NCBI GenBank assembly: GCA_913058265.1
Contig: CAJXPQ010000013.1
Span: forward strand, 1 to 64,000
DNA length: 64,000 bases
Source: an uncultured Oligoflexia bacterium
Lineage (GTDB): Bacteria; Bdellovibrionota; Bacteriovoracia; Bacteriovoracales; Bacteriovoracaceae
Direction of reading: 5' to 3'
Numbering within the stretch: position 1 is the stretch's first letter; every line of letters starts with the position of its first letter. Positions 18,530-27,277 of this stretch are shown piece by piece. Made by a program: the position numbers and the translations under genes. The notes below the pieces were generated by a model. It had not been told where the DNA came from, did no database searches, and was given only the letters and a program-made list of their open reading frames with translations.

Positions 18530-18883
18530 ATGAAGTCTGATACACTTCGAGAACAAGAGATTAAACGAACTTTAGATCGAATTAATTCCATTGAAAACAT
18601 GGTCGACACTCCTATGTTTGATACTTCAAGAGAAGAAACCGCTCAAGTTGAAATTAAGGTTGATAGTAAGGTGGCCCATGGAATGTTTATTCCAAGTAAG
18701 GCAATTCCAGGAATTTGGTATGCTAGTGATCAAACATTTCGCGCCATGAAAAAAGACATATTCTCCTTAGGTGATTCTATAGATGAGATTGCGGAACCAT
18801 ATGACTGTCAATCTTGTCAGACGAAAGTAGATAAACAGTTTTGGCATTTCTGTCCTTATTGCGGGGAAAGGTTTTTAAACTAA
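18530..18883 (+). CDS. Zinc-ribbon protein of unknown function
   Basis: 117 residues. The C-terminus carries CQSCQTKVDKQFWHFCPYCGERF, a C-x2-C...C-x2-C zinc ribbon. The N-terminal half is charged and probably helical. AAGGG lies 6-7 bases before the second ATG (18530), which I prefer to the ATG 6 bases earlier. First gene of a three-gene run with one-base TAATG overlaps. Confidence 0.7.
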   Translation: MKSDTLREQEIKRTLDRINSIENMVDTPMFDTSREETAQVEIKVDSKVAHGMFIPSKAIPGIWYASDQTFRAMKKDIFSLGDSIDEIAEPYDCQSCQTKVDKQFWHFCPYCGERFLN

Positions 18884-19887
18884 TGATCATCACCCAAAAG
18901 TACAATAGTGCTGAAGATATTGATCCAGAATTTATTCCTTCATTAGAAGCTTTACTTGAAAACTGTATCCCTAGTTTTGACCTCATAAAGAGTTACGAAA
19001 AAGCAGCTAGTGAAAATATTCATTTTGCTTATTATTTGTTTTTTGGAAATACAACGAATGCTCCCATTGGATTTGCTCAAATTCAAATTGAAAAAAACAA
19101 AGTTGAGAAAAAATCATTCTTTGGAAAGTTTCTAAAAGAAAATAAATTAGATCCTAAGAATGATAAACATCTCAAGTGGTCTATTCCTGGTAGTCTAAAA
19201 GAAGGCATTGTTTTTGATCCGAGATTTATAAAACACGCTTGTAATAAGGCAAATAAGATTTTTAATGACTATCTAGAAAGAAAAGATATTCACACTCAAG
19301 AGCTTGTCTATTCACAGGCCTATGAAGAGCTTGGTTTTGAACAGGGAAAACAGAAAGGTCAAAACAAACAGCTCACAACACTAGACGTTTTTATCAAAAA
19401 TAAAAATAGTTATGAAGATTTTATGTCTGACCTACCTTTTGATATTCAAAAACTTATTAAAACTTCCTGGAGAATGATACAAGCGGACCTCAAGCTTAAG
19501 ATGGGAGAATACTCAAGTTTTAAAGACATTTTTTCCTACAAGAAACAAGGTGCCGCTCAATACAAAAATTTAAAAACAAAACCGATCTTTTTAAAGTATC
19601 TGAATATGGAATCTAATATTGAGTTCCTTACCTTAGAGTCAGATCAAGAAGTAGAAACGATAGTTGCCTTCACTAAGGGTTCTGGAAACCATGCCTTCTA
19701 CGAAGTCCTCTATATTAGTGATCATGTACCAGAATTTATAGCTCACCAAATGGCGATGTTAAAATTCTTTGAAAGAGAAAATCTAGATAAATTACATACT
19801 CTGGGACAAATACAAAATCAATCTCACCTGATGGATCTTGGCTTCACTCAAAGAAACCAATACCTCATATCAATAAAAAAAGATTAA
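18883..19887 (+). CDS. Acetyltransferase-like protein of unknown function
   Basis: 334 residues from the ATG that overlaps the zinc-ribbon stop (TAATG). The N-terminal region reads like a GNAT strand pair (YYLFFGN... PIGFAQIQIE), and the C-terminal end (ISDHVPEFIAHQMAMLKFF...DLGFTQRN) also resembles a GNAT domain edge, but no acetyl-CoA loop (Q/RxxGxG/A) is obvious. It could be a double or degenerate GNAT. Coupled to the truncated-haemoglobin gene downstream. Confidence 0.6.
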   Translation: MIITQKYNSAEDIDPEFIPSLEALLENCIPSFDLIKSYEKAASENIHFAYYLFFGNTTNAPIGFAQIQIEKNKVEKKSFFGKFLKENKLDPKNDKHLKWSIPGSLKEGIVFDPRFIKHACNKANKIFNDYLERKDIHTQELVYSQAYEELGFEQGKQKGQNKQLTTLDVFIKNKNSYEDFMSDLPFDIQKLIKTSWRMIQADLKLKMGEYSSFKDIFSYKKQGAAQYKNLKTKPIFLKYLNMESNIEFLTLESDQEVETIVAFTKGSGNHAFYEVLYISDHVPEFIAHQMAMLKFFERENLDKLHTLGQIQNQSHLMDLGFTQRNQYLISIKKD

Positions 19888-20258
19888 TGATGTTAAGCTA
19901 CCCTCTTATTTTGAAAGTTATTGAAACCTTTTATGATACTGCAAAGGTCGATATTCTTATTGGTTATCACTTTAGAATTATTGACGACTTTGATGAGCAT
20001 ATTCCCAGAATCGCTGATTTTTGGAACTTGCAACTTAATGGAGAGCTTAATGATCGCAAGCACCTTCCCTTTGACCTTCTTCAAAAGCATTTACCTTTAA
20101 AGATAAACAGAGGCGAGCTAGATCGTTGGGTAAAACTTTTTTCAGAAAATATGGAGAAATCTATTTCTCGTAATGAAATGACAATGGATCAAAAAGATTT
20201 ATGGATGAAAAAAGTTAAAATTTTTAGAGATAAGCTAGAGTTATTTATTTTTAACTGA
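19887..20258 (+). CDS. Group III truncated haemoglobin
   Basis: 123 residues. The pattern matches Campylobacter Ctb-type truncated haemoglobins: FYD (Tyr B10, residue 16), DEHIPRIADFW (distal His E7, residue 38), LQKHLPL (proximal His F8, residue 68) and DRWVKLF (Trp G8, residue 81). All key haem-pocket residues appear present. Such proteins bind O2 or NO and are linked to nitrosative or oxygen stress in Campylobacter. It is the third gene of the run, with a TAATG overlap, and overlaps the convergent lipoprotein gene by 18 bases. Confidence 0.8.
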   Translation: MMLSYPLILKVIETFYDTAKVDILIGYHFRIIDDFDEHIPRIADFWNLQLNGELNDRKHLPFDLLQKHLPLKINRGELDRWVKLFSENMEKSISRNEMTMDQKDLWMKKVKIFRDKLELFIFN

Positions 20259-20648
20259 GTTTAAAGACTCTACTTTTACGGCACCAAAATGTTTTTGAAC
20301 AAAACGCTCCAAGATAGGCTCTCCTGTAACGTCCTCAAAAACCCAATTTCTCGCAACATAGCCACGAACTCTTTTGGCAGCGACCAAGGCATCGGATTGT
20401 TTTTCATACGCGAGGACTTTAAGTTTGATCTTTTTAATCACAACGATGTATCCAAACCTACATGGAGGAGTATAGTCCCCACAATTAATTAAAGAATCAG
20501 AGATACTCTTAGGAACTAATACCTTTAGTTCAGGGTCACCAATTCGTCCCCTCTTAAGTAACTCATCTCTAGATATATTTGGTTTCTCATCCGAGAAACA
20601 TCCAGAGAAGAAAGAAGATAATATCAAAATTAAAAAGTATTTGTTCAT
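20241..20648 (-). CDS. Small lipoprotein of unknown function
   Basis: 135 residues with a lipobox FSGC (Cys near residue 17). The mature part contains two more Cys (INCGD, PPCRFG) and a basic middle. No family recognised. The ATG has no Shine-Dalgarno; a TTGTTT-17-TAAACT-6-ATG arrangement predicts a leaderless transcript. Confidence 0.7.
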   Translation of the reverse strand: MNKYFLILILSSFFSGCFSDEKPNISRDELLKRGRIGDPELKVLVPKSISDSLINCGDYTPPCRFGYIVVIKKIKLKVLAYEKQSDALVAAKRVRGYVARNWVFEDVTGEPILERFVQKHFGAVKVESLNSVKNK

Positions 20649-20654
20649 ACAGAT

Positions 20655-20683
20655 AGTTTACTCAAAAATTGAATGAGAAACAA
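20655..20683 (-). promoter_or_regulatory. Putative leaderless promoter for the 20648 lipoprotein
   Basis: On the minus strand TTGTTT (20683-20678), a 17-base spacer, TAAACT (20660-20655) and then six bases place +1 on the A of the ATG at 20648. Confidence 0.4.
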
Positions 20684-20692
20684 TAGATTTAA

Positions 20693-21934
20693 CTAAAATC
20701 GAGTCCGTTTAGTCACTTTTACTCTTTTTGTTTTTGTTTTAGGCTTTTTCTTTGATGGCGCTTTCTTTTTTCGAACCTCTTGAAAATCTTTATCAATAAG
20801 CTTCATATCAAAAGTAGACTGAGATTTAATCGTCTCATTAATCATTTCGATTGTTTTTGCATCAAAGTGAGTCACCATATTGTAAACCGATCCAGAACGA
20901 CCTGCTCTTGCAGTTCTTCCACAGCGGTGTAAATAATAAATAGGCGTCTTTGGGAGTCCAAAGTTTAAAATCCACTCTACATCATCAATATCGATCCCTC
21001 TTGCTGCTACATCTGTACACACAAGAACCTGGGCCTTTTTATTAACGAATGCCTTATGGGCAGCAAGACGCTCTCTCTCCATAAGTCCACCGTGTAGAAC
21101 TTTATATCTAAGCTTTGGCATTTCTTCTTTAAGAAAGGTATCAACTTCTTCAACCTGATTTTTTTGGTTGATGAAAATAATCCCACGTCCTGAAACTGTT
21201 TTAGTTAAAAAGAGCTTTAGCATTCTCTTCTTTTCATGTGGCGCTAAAAAGATATTAAATGTCTCAATCTTTTGTTGCATCTTATGAGCAGAGCTTAACA
21301 GAACCTTCTCAAGCTCTTTCTTCTTAAACTTATGATTTAAATAATCTTCAACTTCCAAAGGCATAGTGGCACTAAAGAAATGTATATCCGTAGAATCATA
21401 ATCTACATGATAAATAATTCCCTCAATATCCTTCTTAAATCCCATATCAAAAAGCTGATCCGCTTCATCAAAAACCAGATATTTCAGATCAGAAAAGTGA
21501 ACATCTTTTGCTTTTACTGCACGAGATAGTTTTGCTGGAGTTGTAATTAAAATTTCATAACATTGAGTTTTAATACTGGTCTTACTCTTCCCAACTAATG
21601 TTCTTACTCGTAGTTTTGCGTGATGAGATAATTGCTTAAAAATACCTTGAATTTGCATCGCCAACTCTTTAGTTGGCAGTACAATAATTGCCTTAGGTCT
21701 AGACTTTCCTTGTGATAGTCCTTCTTCATCTTCAAGTCTCTTAACTAATTCACTTATAGGTAGGGCGTAAGCAAGTGTCTTACCAGAACCAGTCTGAGCA
21801 ACACAAACAAGAGATGTATTATTCATTATTTTAGGAATAACTTTTAACTGAACACCAGTTGGGGCCTTAAAGCCTTTCTCAACATAAAAAGGATTAAAAT
21901 CTTCATCTATTCCCATTTCTTCAAATTCTTTCAT
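20693..21934 (-). CDS. DEAD-box ATP-dependent RNA helicase
   Basis: 413 residues. Motifs are in order: a Q-motif region ending PTGVQ, I AQTGSGKT, Ia PTKELAMQ, II VFDEADQLF, III FFSATMP, V VCTDVAARGID and VI HRCGRTARAG. A short Lys/Arg-rich tail (KKKAPSKKKPKTKTK) probably aids RNA binding. It unwinds or remodels RNA in ribosome assembly or mRNA decay; which helicase (RhlE-, SrmB- or CsdA-like) cannot be settled here. Monocistronic. Confidence 0.93.
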   Translation of the reverse strand: MKEFEEMGIDEDFNPFYVEKGFKAPTGVQLKVIPKIMNNTSLVCVAQTGSGKTLAYALPISELVKRLEDEEGLSQGKSRPKAIIVLPTKELAMQIQGIFKQLSHHAKLRVRTLVGKSKTSIKTQCYEILITTPAKLSRAVKAKDVHFSDLKYLVFDEADQLFDMGFKKDIEGIIYHVDYDSTDIHFFSATMPLEVEDYLNHKFKKKELEKVLLSSAHKMQQKIETFNIFLAPHEKKRMLKLFLTKTVSGRGIIFINQKNQVEEVDTFLKEEMPKLRYKVLHGGLMERERLAAHKAFVNKKAQVLVCTDVAARGIDIDDVEWILNFGLPKTPIYYLHRCGRTARAGRSGSVYNMVTHFDAKTIEMINETIKSQSTFDMKLIDKDFQEVRKKKAPSKKKPKTKTKRVKVTKRTRF

Positions 21935-22039
21935 TTATTCTCTTACCTATAAAAATGTTTTAGTCAGTCTAAGTAGTCTTTTTAAGGGGTTATGTAAAGG
22001 TGAAATGAAGTTTTTACCTACTGCAAGTATTTACTTTTA

Positions 22040-22067
22040 TTGATATTTTCCTCAAATCTAATACACT
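22040..22067 (+). promoter_or_regulatory. Putative promoter for the 22115 outer-membrane-like gene
   Basis: TTGATA (22040-22045) and TACACT (22062-22067) are separated by 16 bases; predicted start near 22074 gives a 40-base leader with AAAGGA before the ATG. Confidence 0.4.
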
Positions 22068-22114
22068 ATGAGAGGAATTTAAATAACAAAACTATACATA
22101 TCAAAGGATTTGAA

Positions 22115-23149
22115 ATGAAAAAGCTCATGATGAGTGCAATTCTCTTAACTAGTTTTAGTGCAAGTGCAGTAGATATTAATCTCTCAGTCACTTGTGGGGA
22201 TATTGGTGGAACAACAACAACTGGTAACTGTAAGGCCTTAACAGACCAGATAAACGACGAGCTAGATGAAAACTTACCAGATGCTGATATTGGAGATTAT
22301 GGTACAGGTATGGCCAATGCAAACGGTTTTGCCTACAAGGGTTTAGGTTCAGACTATTCAGATAATTTTGACTATATAATGATTAGAGGTGCTGCTGGTG
22401 CTGCCGTTGACGGAGATATAGACGATCCAGAAAATGCAGATGGTATTGCTGTTGGTGCAAGTATTACAGTTGGACTCAATTTAGATCTTTTACCTGTAGA
22501 TAAAATAGGTCCGATTGACCTAGAGAAAATGGACTTGTTTGTATCATTTATGAGTTACGATATTGATGAAGATGATAAAGACTTAAACATAAAAGGTGAG
22601 CTAAGTTCATTTGGAGTCATGGCCAGATACCAAATTGTCGATGGAAAAGATTTTATTGGTGGTCATATGTTTGAATGGGGCGGTGTATTTCTTCATACAG
22701 GTTTTCAAAGATCAAGCTGGAATGTGGATCTAAAGAGTGATTTTGATGATCAAGAAGTAGATGCTGGTGGTGGTGTTACTGGAACATTTCAAGATGCATT
22801 TGCAAAGTTTGGAGTAGAGTCTACAACAACAACAATTCCAGTTGAAGTTTCTACGTACCTTAGAGCAGGATATATATTCACATTTTATGGTGGTGCTGGT
22901 TTTGACTTAGTCTCTGGAACGACTGACGTTGACCTATCAGCTGGTGGCTCGATAGATGGTGACTCAACTACTTATAGTGCAACAATGGATGCATCGGAAG
23001 ATGCTACTGGAGACGCAGACGCAACAAATTTCAGAGGATTCTTTGGTACACAATTCAATATCCCATTTGTTAGAGTTTACGCTCAAGTAAATAAAGGATT
23101 CGGCAATGACCTTCTTGGTGTAAACGCCGGTGTAAAAATACTTTGGTAA
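22115..23149 (+). CDS. Secreted, outer-membrane beta-barrel-like protein
   Basis: 344 residues from the ATG at 22115 (AAAGGA 8 bases upstream); an ATG further up adds 25 residues that precede the signal peptide and is rejected. The signal peptide ends SASA. The mature chain is acidic, rich in Gly, Asp and Thr, with amphipathic strands (AGYIFTFYGGAGFDLVSG, FVRVYAQVNKGFG) and the C-terminal aromatic strand GVNAGVKILW, all typical of outer-membrane beta barrels. Family and ligand unknown. Confidence 0.72.
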   Translation: MKKLMMSAILLTSFSASAVDINLSVTCGDIGGTTTTGNCKALTDQINDELDENLPDADIGDYGTGMANANGFAYKGLGSDYSDNFDYIMIRGAAGAAVDGDIDDPENADGIAVGASITVGLNLDLLPVDKIGPIDLEKMDLFVSFMSYDIDEDDKDLNIKGELSSFGVMARYQIVDGKDFIGGHMFEWGGVFLHTGFQRSSWNVDLKSDFDDQEVDAGGGVTGTFQDAFAKFGVESTTTTIPVEVSTYLRAGYIFTFYGGAGFDLVSGTTDVDLSAGGSIDGDSTTYSATMDASEDATGDADATNFRGFFGTQFNIPFVRVYAQVNKGFGNDLLGVNAGVKILW

Positions 23150-23167
23150 GAATTAATATCATTTATT

Positions 23168-23677
23168 TTATAGAAGGCCGCTCTTTGAAGCGGCTTTTTT
23201 ACGTCTAAAATACGATGGCCTATCAAAACCAAAGGTTCCATAAATTCCTTTCTTAAGTAATTGAGCCTCATATTGATAGGCCTTGAGTTTGGTATCTTTC
23301 GAGAAGCTATAATACATTGCCATCCCCTCTCTCACCATCAGGTGATTGATATTTCGATTCTGATAGTAAATATCTGCGATAAATCTATTATAGCGACCTC
23401 TTGTTCTCCATCTTACTTCGACTACTTTTCCTTCAATCATCTCTCTGAGATATTTTGTACTCCAAAGACCTATCATAAATCCATCATAGGATTTTTGGTC
23501 TGACTCTGGGGCATCAATACCTTTTAACCTGATTCTTCTGCCAGATACAATAATAGTGTCTCCGTCTAGAACTCGCTCGCATATGCCACTAAAGCTTCTT
23601 TCAAAGGGAGTAGCATCTACGACAAATAAGCAAAATGCGGGAAAACATAAAAAGATTACTAAACTTCGCTTTATCAC
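23168..23677 (-). CDS. Secreted thermonuclease (SNase-like)
   Basis: 169 residues with a signal peptide of about 22 residues. Staphylococcal-nuclease motifs are clear: VLDGDTIIV, RIRLKGIDAPES (catalytic Arg and Glu region), RGRYNRFIADI (second Arg) and the GMAMYY / YEAQLLKKGIYG end. A calcium-dependent sugar-nonspecific nuclease, probably secreted or periplasmic, and a plausible scavenging enzyme. Start is GTG with AAGGAG 4 bases upstream. The last residues are encoded within the opposing terminator. Confidence 0.88.
   Translation of the reverse strand: MIKRSLVIFLCFPAFCLFVVDATPFERSFSGICERVLDGDTIIVSGRRIRLKGIDAPESDQKSYDGFMIGLWSTKYLREMIEGKVVEVRWRTRGRYNRFIADIYYQNRNINHLMVREGMAMYYSFSKDTKLKAYQYEAQLLKKGIYGTFGFDRPSYFRRKKAASKSGLL
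23177..23200 (+). terminator. Intrinsic terminator of the 22115 gene
   Basis: GCCGCT (23177-23182) pairs with AGCGGC (23189-23194) around a 6-base loop, followed by six T. It lies inside the 3' end of the convergent nuclease gene. Confidence 0.85.
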
Positions 23678-23747
23678 TTTGCTCCTTGATTCAATTTCGC
23701 TATAACCCCATTACAAATAGCACGCCAAGAATAGGGATTCATAAGTT

Positions 23748-24905
23748 ATGGATATTAGAGAAAAAGTTAAAGAGAATTTTAGATTTGAACTAGTACATAA
23801 GGATAAAAATTCCAATGCACGAGCAGGAATTATCCATACACCCCACGGAGAAATCCCAACACCAGTCTTTATGCCTGTTGGAACTCATGGTGCTATCAAG
23901 GCGTTACAGCCAAATCAATTAACAGATATGAATGTTCCGATCATTCTCTCAAATACTTATCATCTGCATCTTACTCCAGGATCTGATCTGATTAAAAAGA
24001 TGGGTGGTCTTCACAAGTTTATGGGATGGGACAGACCTATCCTAACAGACTCTGGTGGATTTCAAGTTTTTTCATTACAAGGAAACTCTATAACTGAAGA
24101 AGGCTCAAAATTCATCCTTCCTGGTGGAAAAGAGATTCTTCTGACACCTGAGACATCCATTGATATCCAACAGAACCTTGGTTCTGATATTATGATGGCC
24201 TTTGATGAATGTATCCCCTATCCAGCTGATAAAAAATATACCAAAAATAGTATAGATAGAACTCACCGCTGGTTAGATAAGTGTATTGAAACTTGGGACA
24301 ATCCTAATCAGGCCTTATTTGGAATTATCCAAGGCTCAACTCATGATGAATTCAGAGATGAGTGTCTAGAAGAAGTTGTAAAAAGAGACCTTCCTGGTTA
24401 TGCCATTGGTGGAGTTAGTGTCGGAGAAGGCTCTGACTTAATGGAGAAAATCGTTAAGCGTACAGGACCAAAGATGCCAACGGATAAGCCGAGATATGTG
24501 ATGGGTGTTGGTATGCCTGAAGATCTTATGATGATCTGGGAGCATGGTATGGATATGTCAGATTGTATTATCCCTACTAAGTTTGCACGTGGTGGAACTC
24601 TATTTACTAATCGTGGAAAAATACGAATTACCCACAAAAATTATAGAAATGATAAATTCCCAATTGAGCCCAATCTAGATGATTATGTGAACTCAAATTT
24701 CTCTAGGGCCTATATTAAGCATCTCTTTGATTCAAATGAAATCTTAGGTCAAATTCTTGCGACAGCACATAATATTGCTTTCTATAAATCTCTTGCAGAT
24801 AGAGCTCGTGAAGCTATACTAGAAGATAGATTTTTAGATTTTAAACAGGAATTCTTACAAGGTTATTTAAAAAATGATGGGAATAAAAATAAGAAAAGAA
24901 GGTAG
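23748..24905 (+). CDS. tgt: tRNA-guanine transglycosylase lacking zinc cysteines
   Basis: 385 residues. TGT exchanges guanine-34 for preQ1 in GUN tRNAs. Seen: general acid Asp101 in TDSGGFQVFSL, FDECIPYPA, GGVSVGEG, VMGVGMPEDL and the nucleophile Asp272 in DCIIPTKFARGG. The C-terminal NFSRAYIKHLF and ATAHN segments align well, but the zinc motif C-D-C-x-x-C reads L310-D-D312-Y-V-N315, so all three Cys ligands are gone, only His341 remains. QGS replaces QGG near the preQ1 pocket. The bacterial VGE motif is kept. Likely functional but zinc-free or differently stabilised. Confidence 0.88.
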   Translation: MDIREKVKENFRFELVHKDKNSNARAGIIHTPHGEIPTPVFMPVGTHGAIKALQPNQLTDMNVPIILSNTYHLHLTPGSDLIKKMGGLHKFMGWDRPILTDSGGFQVFSLQGNSITEEGSKFILPGGKEILLTPETSIDIQQNLGSDIMMAFDECIPYPADKKYTKNSIDRTHRWLDKCIETWDNPNQALFGIIQGSTHDEFRDECLEEVVKRDLPGYAIGGVSVGEGSDLMEKIVKRTGPKMPTDKPRYVMGVGMPEDLMMIWEHGMDMSDCIIPTKFARGGTLFTNRGKIRITHKNYRNDKFPIEPNLDDYVNSNFSRAYIKHLFDSNEILGQILATAHNIAFYKSLADRAREAILEDRFLDFKQEFLQGYLKNDGNKNKKRR

Positions 24906-25659
24906 TCTCCTCCTCATACTCATTTGTTTATCTGTTTCATGTGCAAAAATACAAGTCATATCACCAAGCTCTAGGTTTATAAATCCTGAGGCACAGGGTA
25001 AAGCGTGGCAAGGTGGCTTTAAGTTAATACAACAGGCCGGAACTGAGGGCACACTTGATTTTGAAGGTGAACGCCTTGATAACTCAATGGAGCTTAGAAA
25101 TACTTCAACCCCGCTCGCCTTTTCTCTCGATGTAGGAATCAATCATAATTTAGATTTTATTTATAAGGCCCATGCCTCTGCGCCAACAGTCTACACAGTA
25201 AAGTGGCAACTTATGGGTGCCAATAGAGTTGATGCTCAAGTTGGTAACAAGTCCCTTGCAGTTACTCTCGGTCATGGAAATAGCGGACAATTTCAAACTC
25301 AAGACGACACCAGTGGATTTAATGAACTCGATGAAGGTATAGAGGCTGAGATTACCCAGTCTCTCCTTGAAGCTTCAATTATTTACGGGCAACGAATTAG
25401 CAATGAGACAGTTGTATACACCTCGGCACTTGTTTCAAAACAAGATATGTCTTTTAAATTAGAATCTAAGGATATTACTGAACTCAATGATAAGACTTTC
25501 ACTATTAATACTTGGAACTACGGGCTTGCTTTAGGTGCTATTTCTTATATTGAGCAAATGACTATAGCCGTTGAGGCGTCGATCCAGAAAACAGACTATA
25601 CCCGAAATAGACCAACAACCTATGGTTTTGCAACCATGGCCGTTGGCTATAATTGGTAA
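24874..25659 (+). CDS. Putative outer-membrane lipoprotein
   Basis: 261 residues. The hydrophobic leader ends LSVSC, a lipobox with the lipidated Cys near residue 23. The rest is beta-rich with alternating hydrophobic residues and ends in a strand YGFATMAVGYNW with aromatic terminus, suggesting a barrel or outer-membrane association. It overlaps the 3' end of tgt by 32 bases and is probably co-transcribed. Start position within the leader is uncertain. Confidence 0.65.
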   Translation: MMGIKIRKEGSLLLILICLSVSCAKIQVISPSSRFINPEAQGKAWQGGFKLIQQAGTEGTLDFEGERLDNSMELRNTSTPLAFSLDVGINHNLDFIYKAHASAPTVYTVKWQLMGANRVDAQVGNKSLAVTLGHGNSGQFQTQDDTSGFNELDEGIEAEITQSLLEASIIYGQRISNETVVYTSALVSKQDMSFKLESKDITELNDKTFTINTWNYGLALGAISYIEQMTIAVEASIQKTDYTRNRPTTYGFATMAVGYNW

Positions 25660-26043
25660 TTAATCTCTAACTGAAAATTTACCACCACCAGTAATCATGA
25701 GAACAAGATAAGTCACTCCAAATAGGATTGCTTTCTCTTTCACTTTCCAAGGGTCATTACCATGAACAATAAATGCCGCCACAAGCATTGTAAAAAGTAA
25801 TGGTGTTGAAAATAACCTCGTCTTAATTCCTAGAATAATCATGATCGAACATACAACTTCAGTAAAAACTGTCCCCGTTAAAGAGAGAGTTGAGCCAATA
25901 CCTAAAGGATCAGGAAATGTATCCATTCTCGTCAGAAAGTTCGCTGCCTTTACCCATCCATGAGGAAAAATCATCATCATTCCCACAAAAAACCTTAAGG
26001 TAAGTAACCCCAGATCTTTACTATGATTTCTAAAATAATCCAT
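25660..26043 (-). CDS. DoxX family membrane protein
   Basis: 127 residues, four transmembrane helices. Family features: LLTLRFFVGMMMIFPHGWVK in TM1, the central EVVCSIMIILGIKTRL and the C-terminal VLMITGGGKFSV. DoxX/YphA-type proteins are inner-membrane proteins tied to redox or sulfur metabolism, but function is mostly unknown. AGGAG lies 5 bases before the ATG. It follows serC by 8 bases. Its stop directly abuts the convergent lipoprotein stop. Confidence 0.85.
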   Translation of the reverse strand: MDYFRNHSKDLGLLTLRFFVGMMMIFPHGWVKAANFLTRMDTFPDPLGIGSTLSLTGTVFTEVVCSIMIILGIKTRLFSTPLLFTMLVAAFIVHGNDPWKVKEKAILFGVTYLVLMITGGGKFSVRD

Positions 26044-26051
26044 AAACTCTC

Positions 26052-27179
26052 CTATTCGTTTTCAATTGCTAAAGATATAATTTGTATTAATTTTTCTAGG
26101 TCTTCGAAACTAATATTGTGAAAGGTCGAAATTCGAAGCTGGTTACGTCCAAGTTTGCGGTAAGAACCAATATCGTATGCAACTTCGTTTTTTGCGAGCA
26201 TCACTTCTAAGTCGTCCACACTATACTTATCATCCACATCAATCGTCGCCACAGAGATAGATCGAGAATCTTTCTCTGAAACAAAACAGCTCAAATACTC
26301 TTTAGACTGCGCCCAATCGTACAGAAGAGCAGCTTTTCTTTTTGCGAGTTCAACGACTTTATCTTCTCCAAGTTTATTCATTAACTTAACTTGCTCATTT
26401 AAAAGGAAGATCGTACTTATGGCCGGTGTATTATAGGTCTGATTTTTGAGAGAATTACTTATAGCGTGATCCCAACTCATCGTTTTAGGAATATATGTGT
26501 CACTTTCAGATATCTCTTTCGCTCGTTTCAAGGCTTTAGGTGACATAATACAGACGAAAAACCCCCCATCACTTGCAAAGACTTTTTGAGGAGAGAAAAA
26601 ATAAACATCGACCTTTGAGATATCACAGGGTATTTGACCTGCACCGCTGGTAGCATCAACGGAAATTAAAACATCGTCTGTCTCATTTTTAGCGGGAACG
26701 ACTGGTAAAGAATTTATCATGACCCCAGTTGATGTTTCATTCAACGTACAACAAATAAAATCATAGCCTTCTTTATAAGCGGGCTTAATCCCTTTACCAT
26801 ACTCCACAGATATTTCCTCTGCATCGATCCAAGGTACACTTTTATGGGCGTGAAACCATTTTTGTGAAAACTCACCCATGGTATAATGAAGAGATTTGTT
26901 TTTTACTAGTCCGAGAGCAATCATATCAAATAATAAAGTTGCCCCACCATTGCCTAGAATGACTTCATACCCATCGGGAACTGCGAAATACTTTTTAAGG
27001 CCATCTTGAACTTCTTTACAAAGATTTCTAACCGCAGGCTTGCGATGACTAGTTCCCAGTAGTGACTTTGAAACGTTTGCTAAGGCATGCACATGATTTT
27101 CTGGAATTAGGGACGGGCCGACTCCAAATCTTGGGTCAGAGGTCATTAAGCTTTTTGGAACTTCAAATTGTTCAAACAT
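26052..27179 (-). CDS. serC: Phosphoserine aminotransferase, actinobacterial type
   Basis: 375 residues. Seen: RFGVGPSLIP start, LLGTSHRKPAVRN, LGNGGATLLFDM, TLNETSTGV, SVDATSGAGQIPCD (Asp of the PLP pocket) and FFSPQKVFASDGG with the PLP-binding Lys. This matches the mycobacterial-type SerC lineage rather than the E. coli type. It makes phosphoserine from phosphohydroxypyruvate and glutamate. GGAG is 7 bases before ATG. Two-gene operon with doxX. Confidence 0.88.
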   Translation of the reverse strand: MFEQFEVPKSLMTSDPRFGVGPSLIPENHVHALANVSKSLLGTSHRKPAVRNLCKEVQDGLKKYFAVPDGYEVILGNGGATLLFDMIALGLVKNKSLHYTMGEFSQKWFHAHKSVPWIDAEEISVEYGKGIKPAYKEGYDFICCTLNETSTGVMINSLPVVPAKNETDDVLISVDATSGAGQIPCDISKVDVYFFSPQKVFASDGGFFVCIMSPKALKRAKEISESDTYIPKTMSWDHAISNSLKNQTYNTPAISTIFLLNEQVKLMNKLGEDKVVELAKRKAALLYDWAQSKEYLSCFVSEKDSRSISVATIDVDDKYSVDDLEVMLAKNEVAYDIGSYRKLGRNQLRISTFHNISFEDLEKLIQIISLAIENE

Positions 27180-27242
27180 CTAAACACTCCGTGTTAATAT
27201 CGTTATTTTACCTTAAATATGTTCTAAAAGTCATATTCAATT

Positions 27243-27271
27243 TTGAATTATCGCCTCTATTTCCCTAGAAT
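27243..27271 (+). promoter_or_regulatory. Putative leaderless promoter for the 27278 gene
   Basis: TTGAAT (27243-27248), a 17-base spacer, TAGAAT (27266-27271, 5 of 6 consensus), then GATCCC and the ATG at 27278. The predicted +1 is the A of the start codon, which has no Shine-Dalgarno. Confidence 0.5.
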
Positions 27272-27277
27272 GATCCC

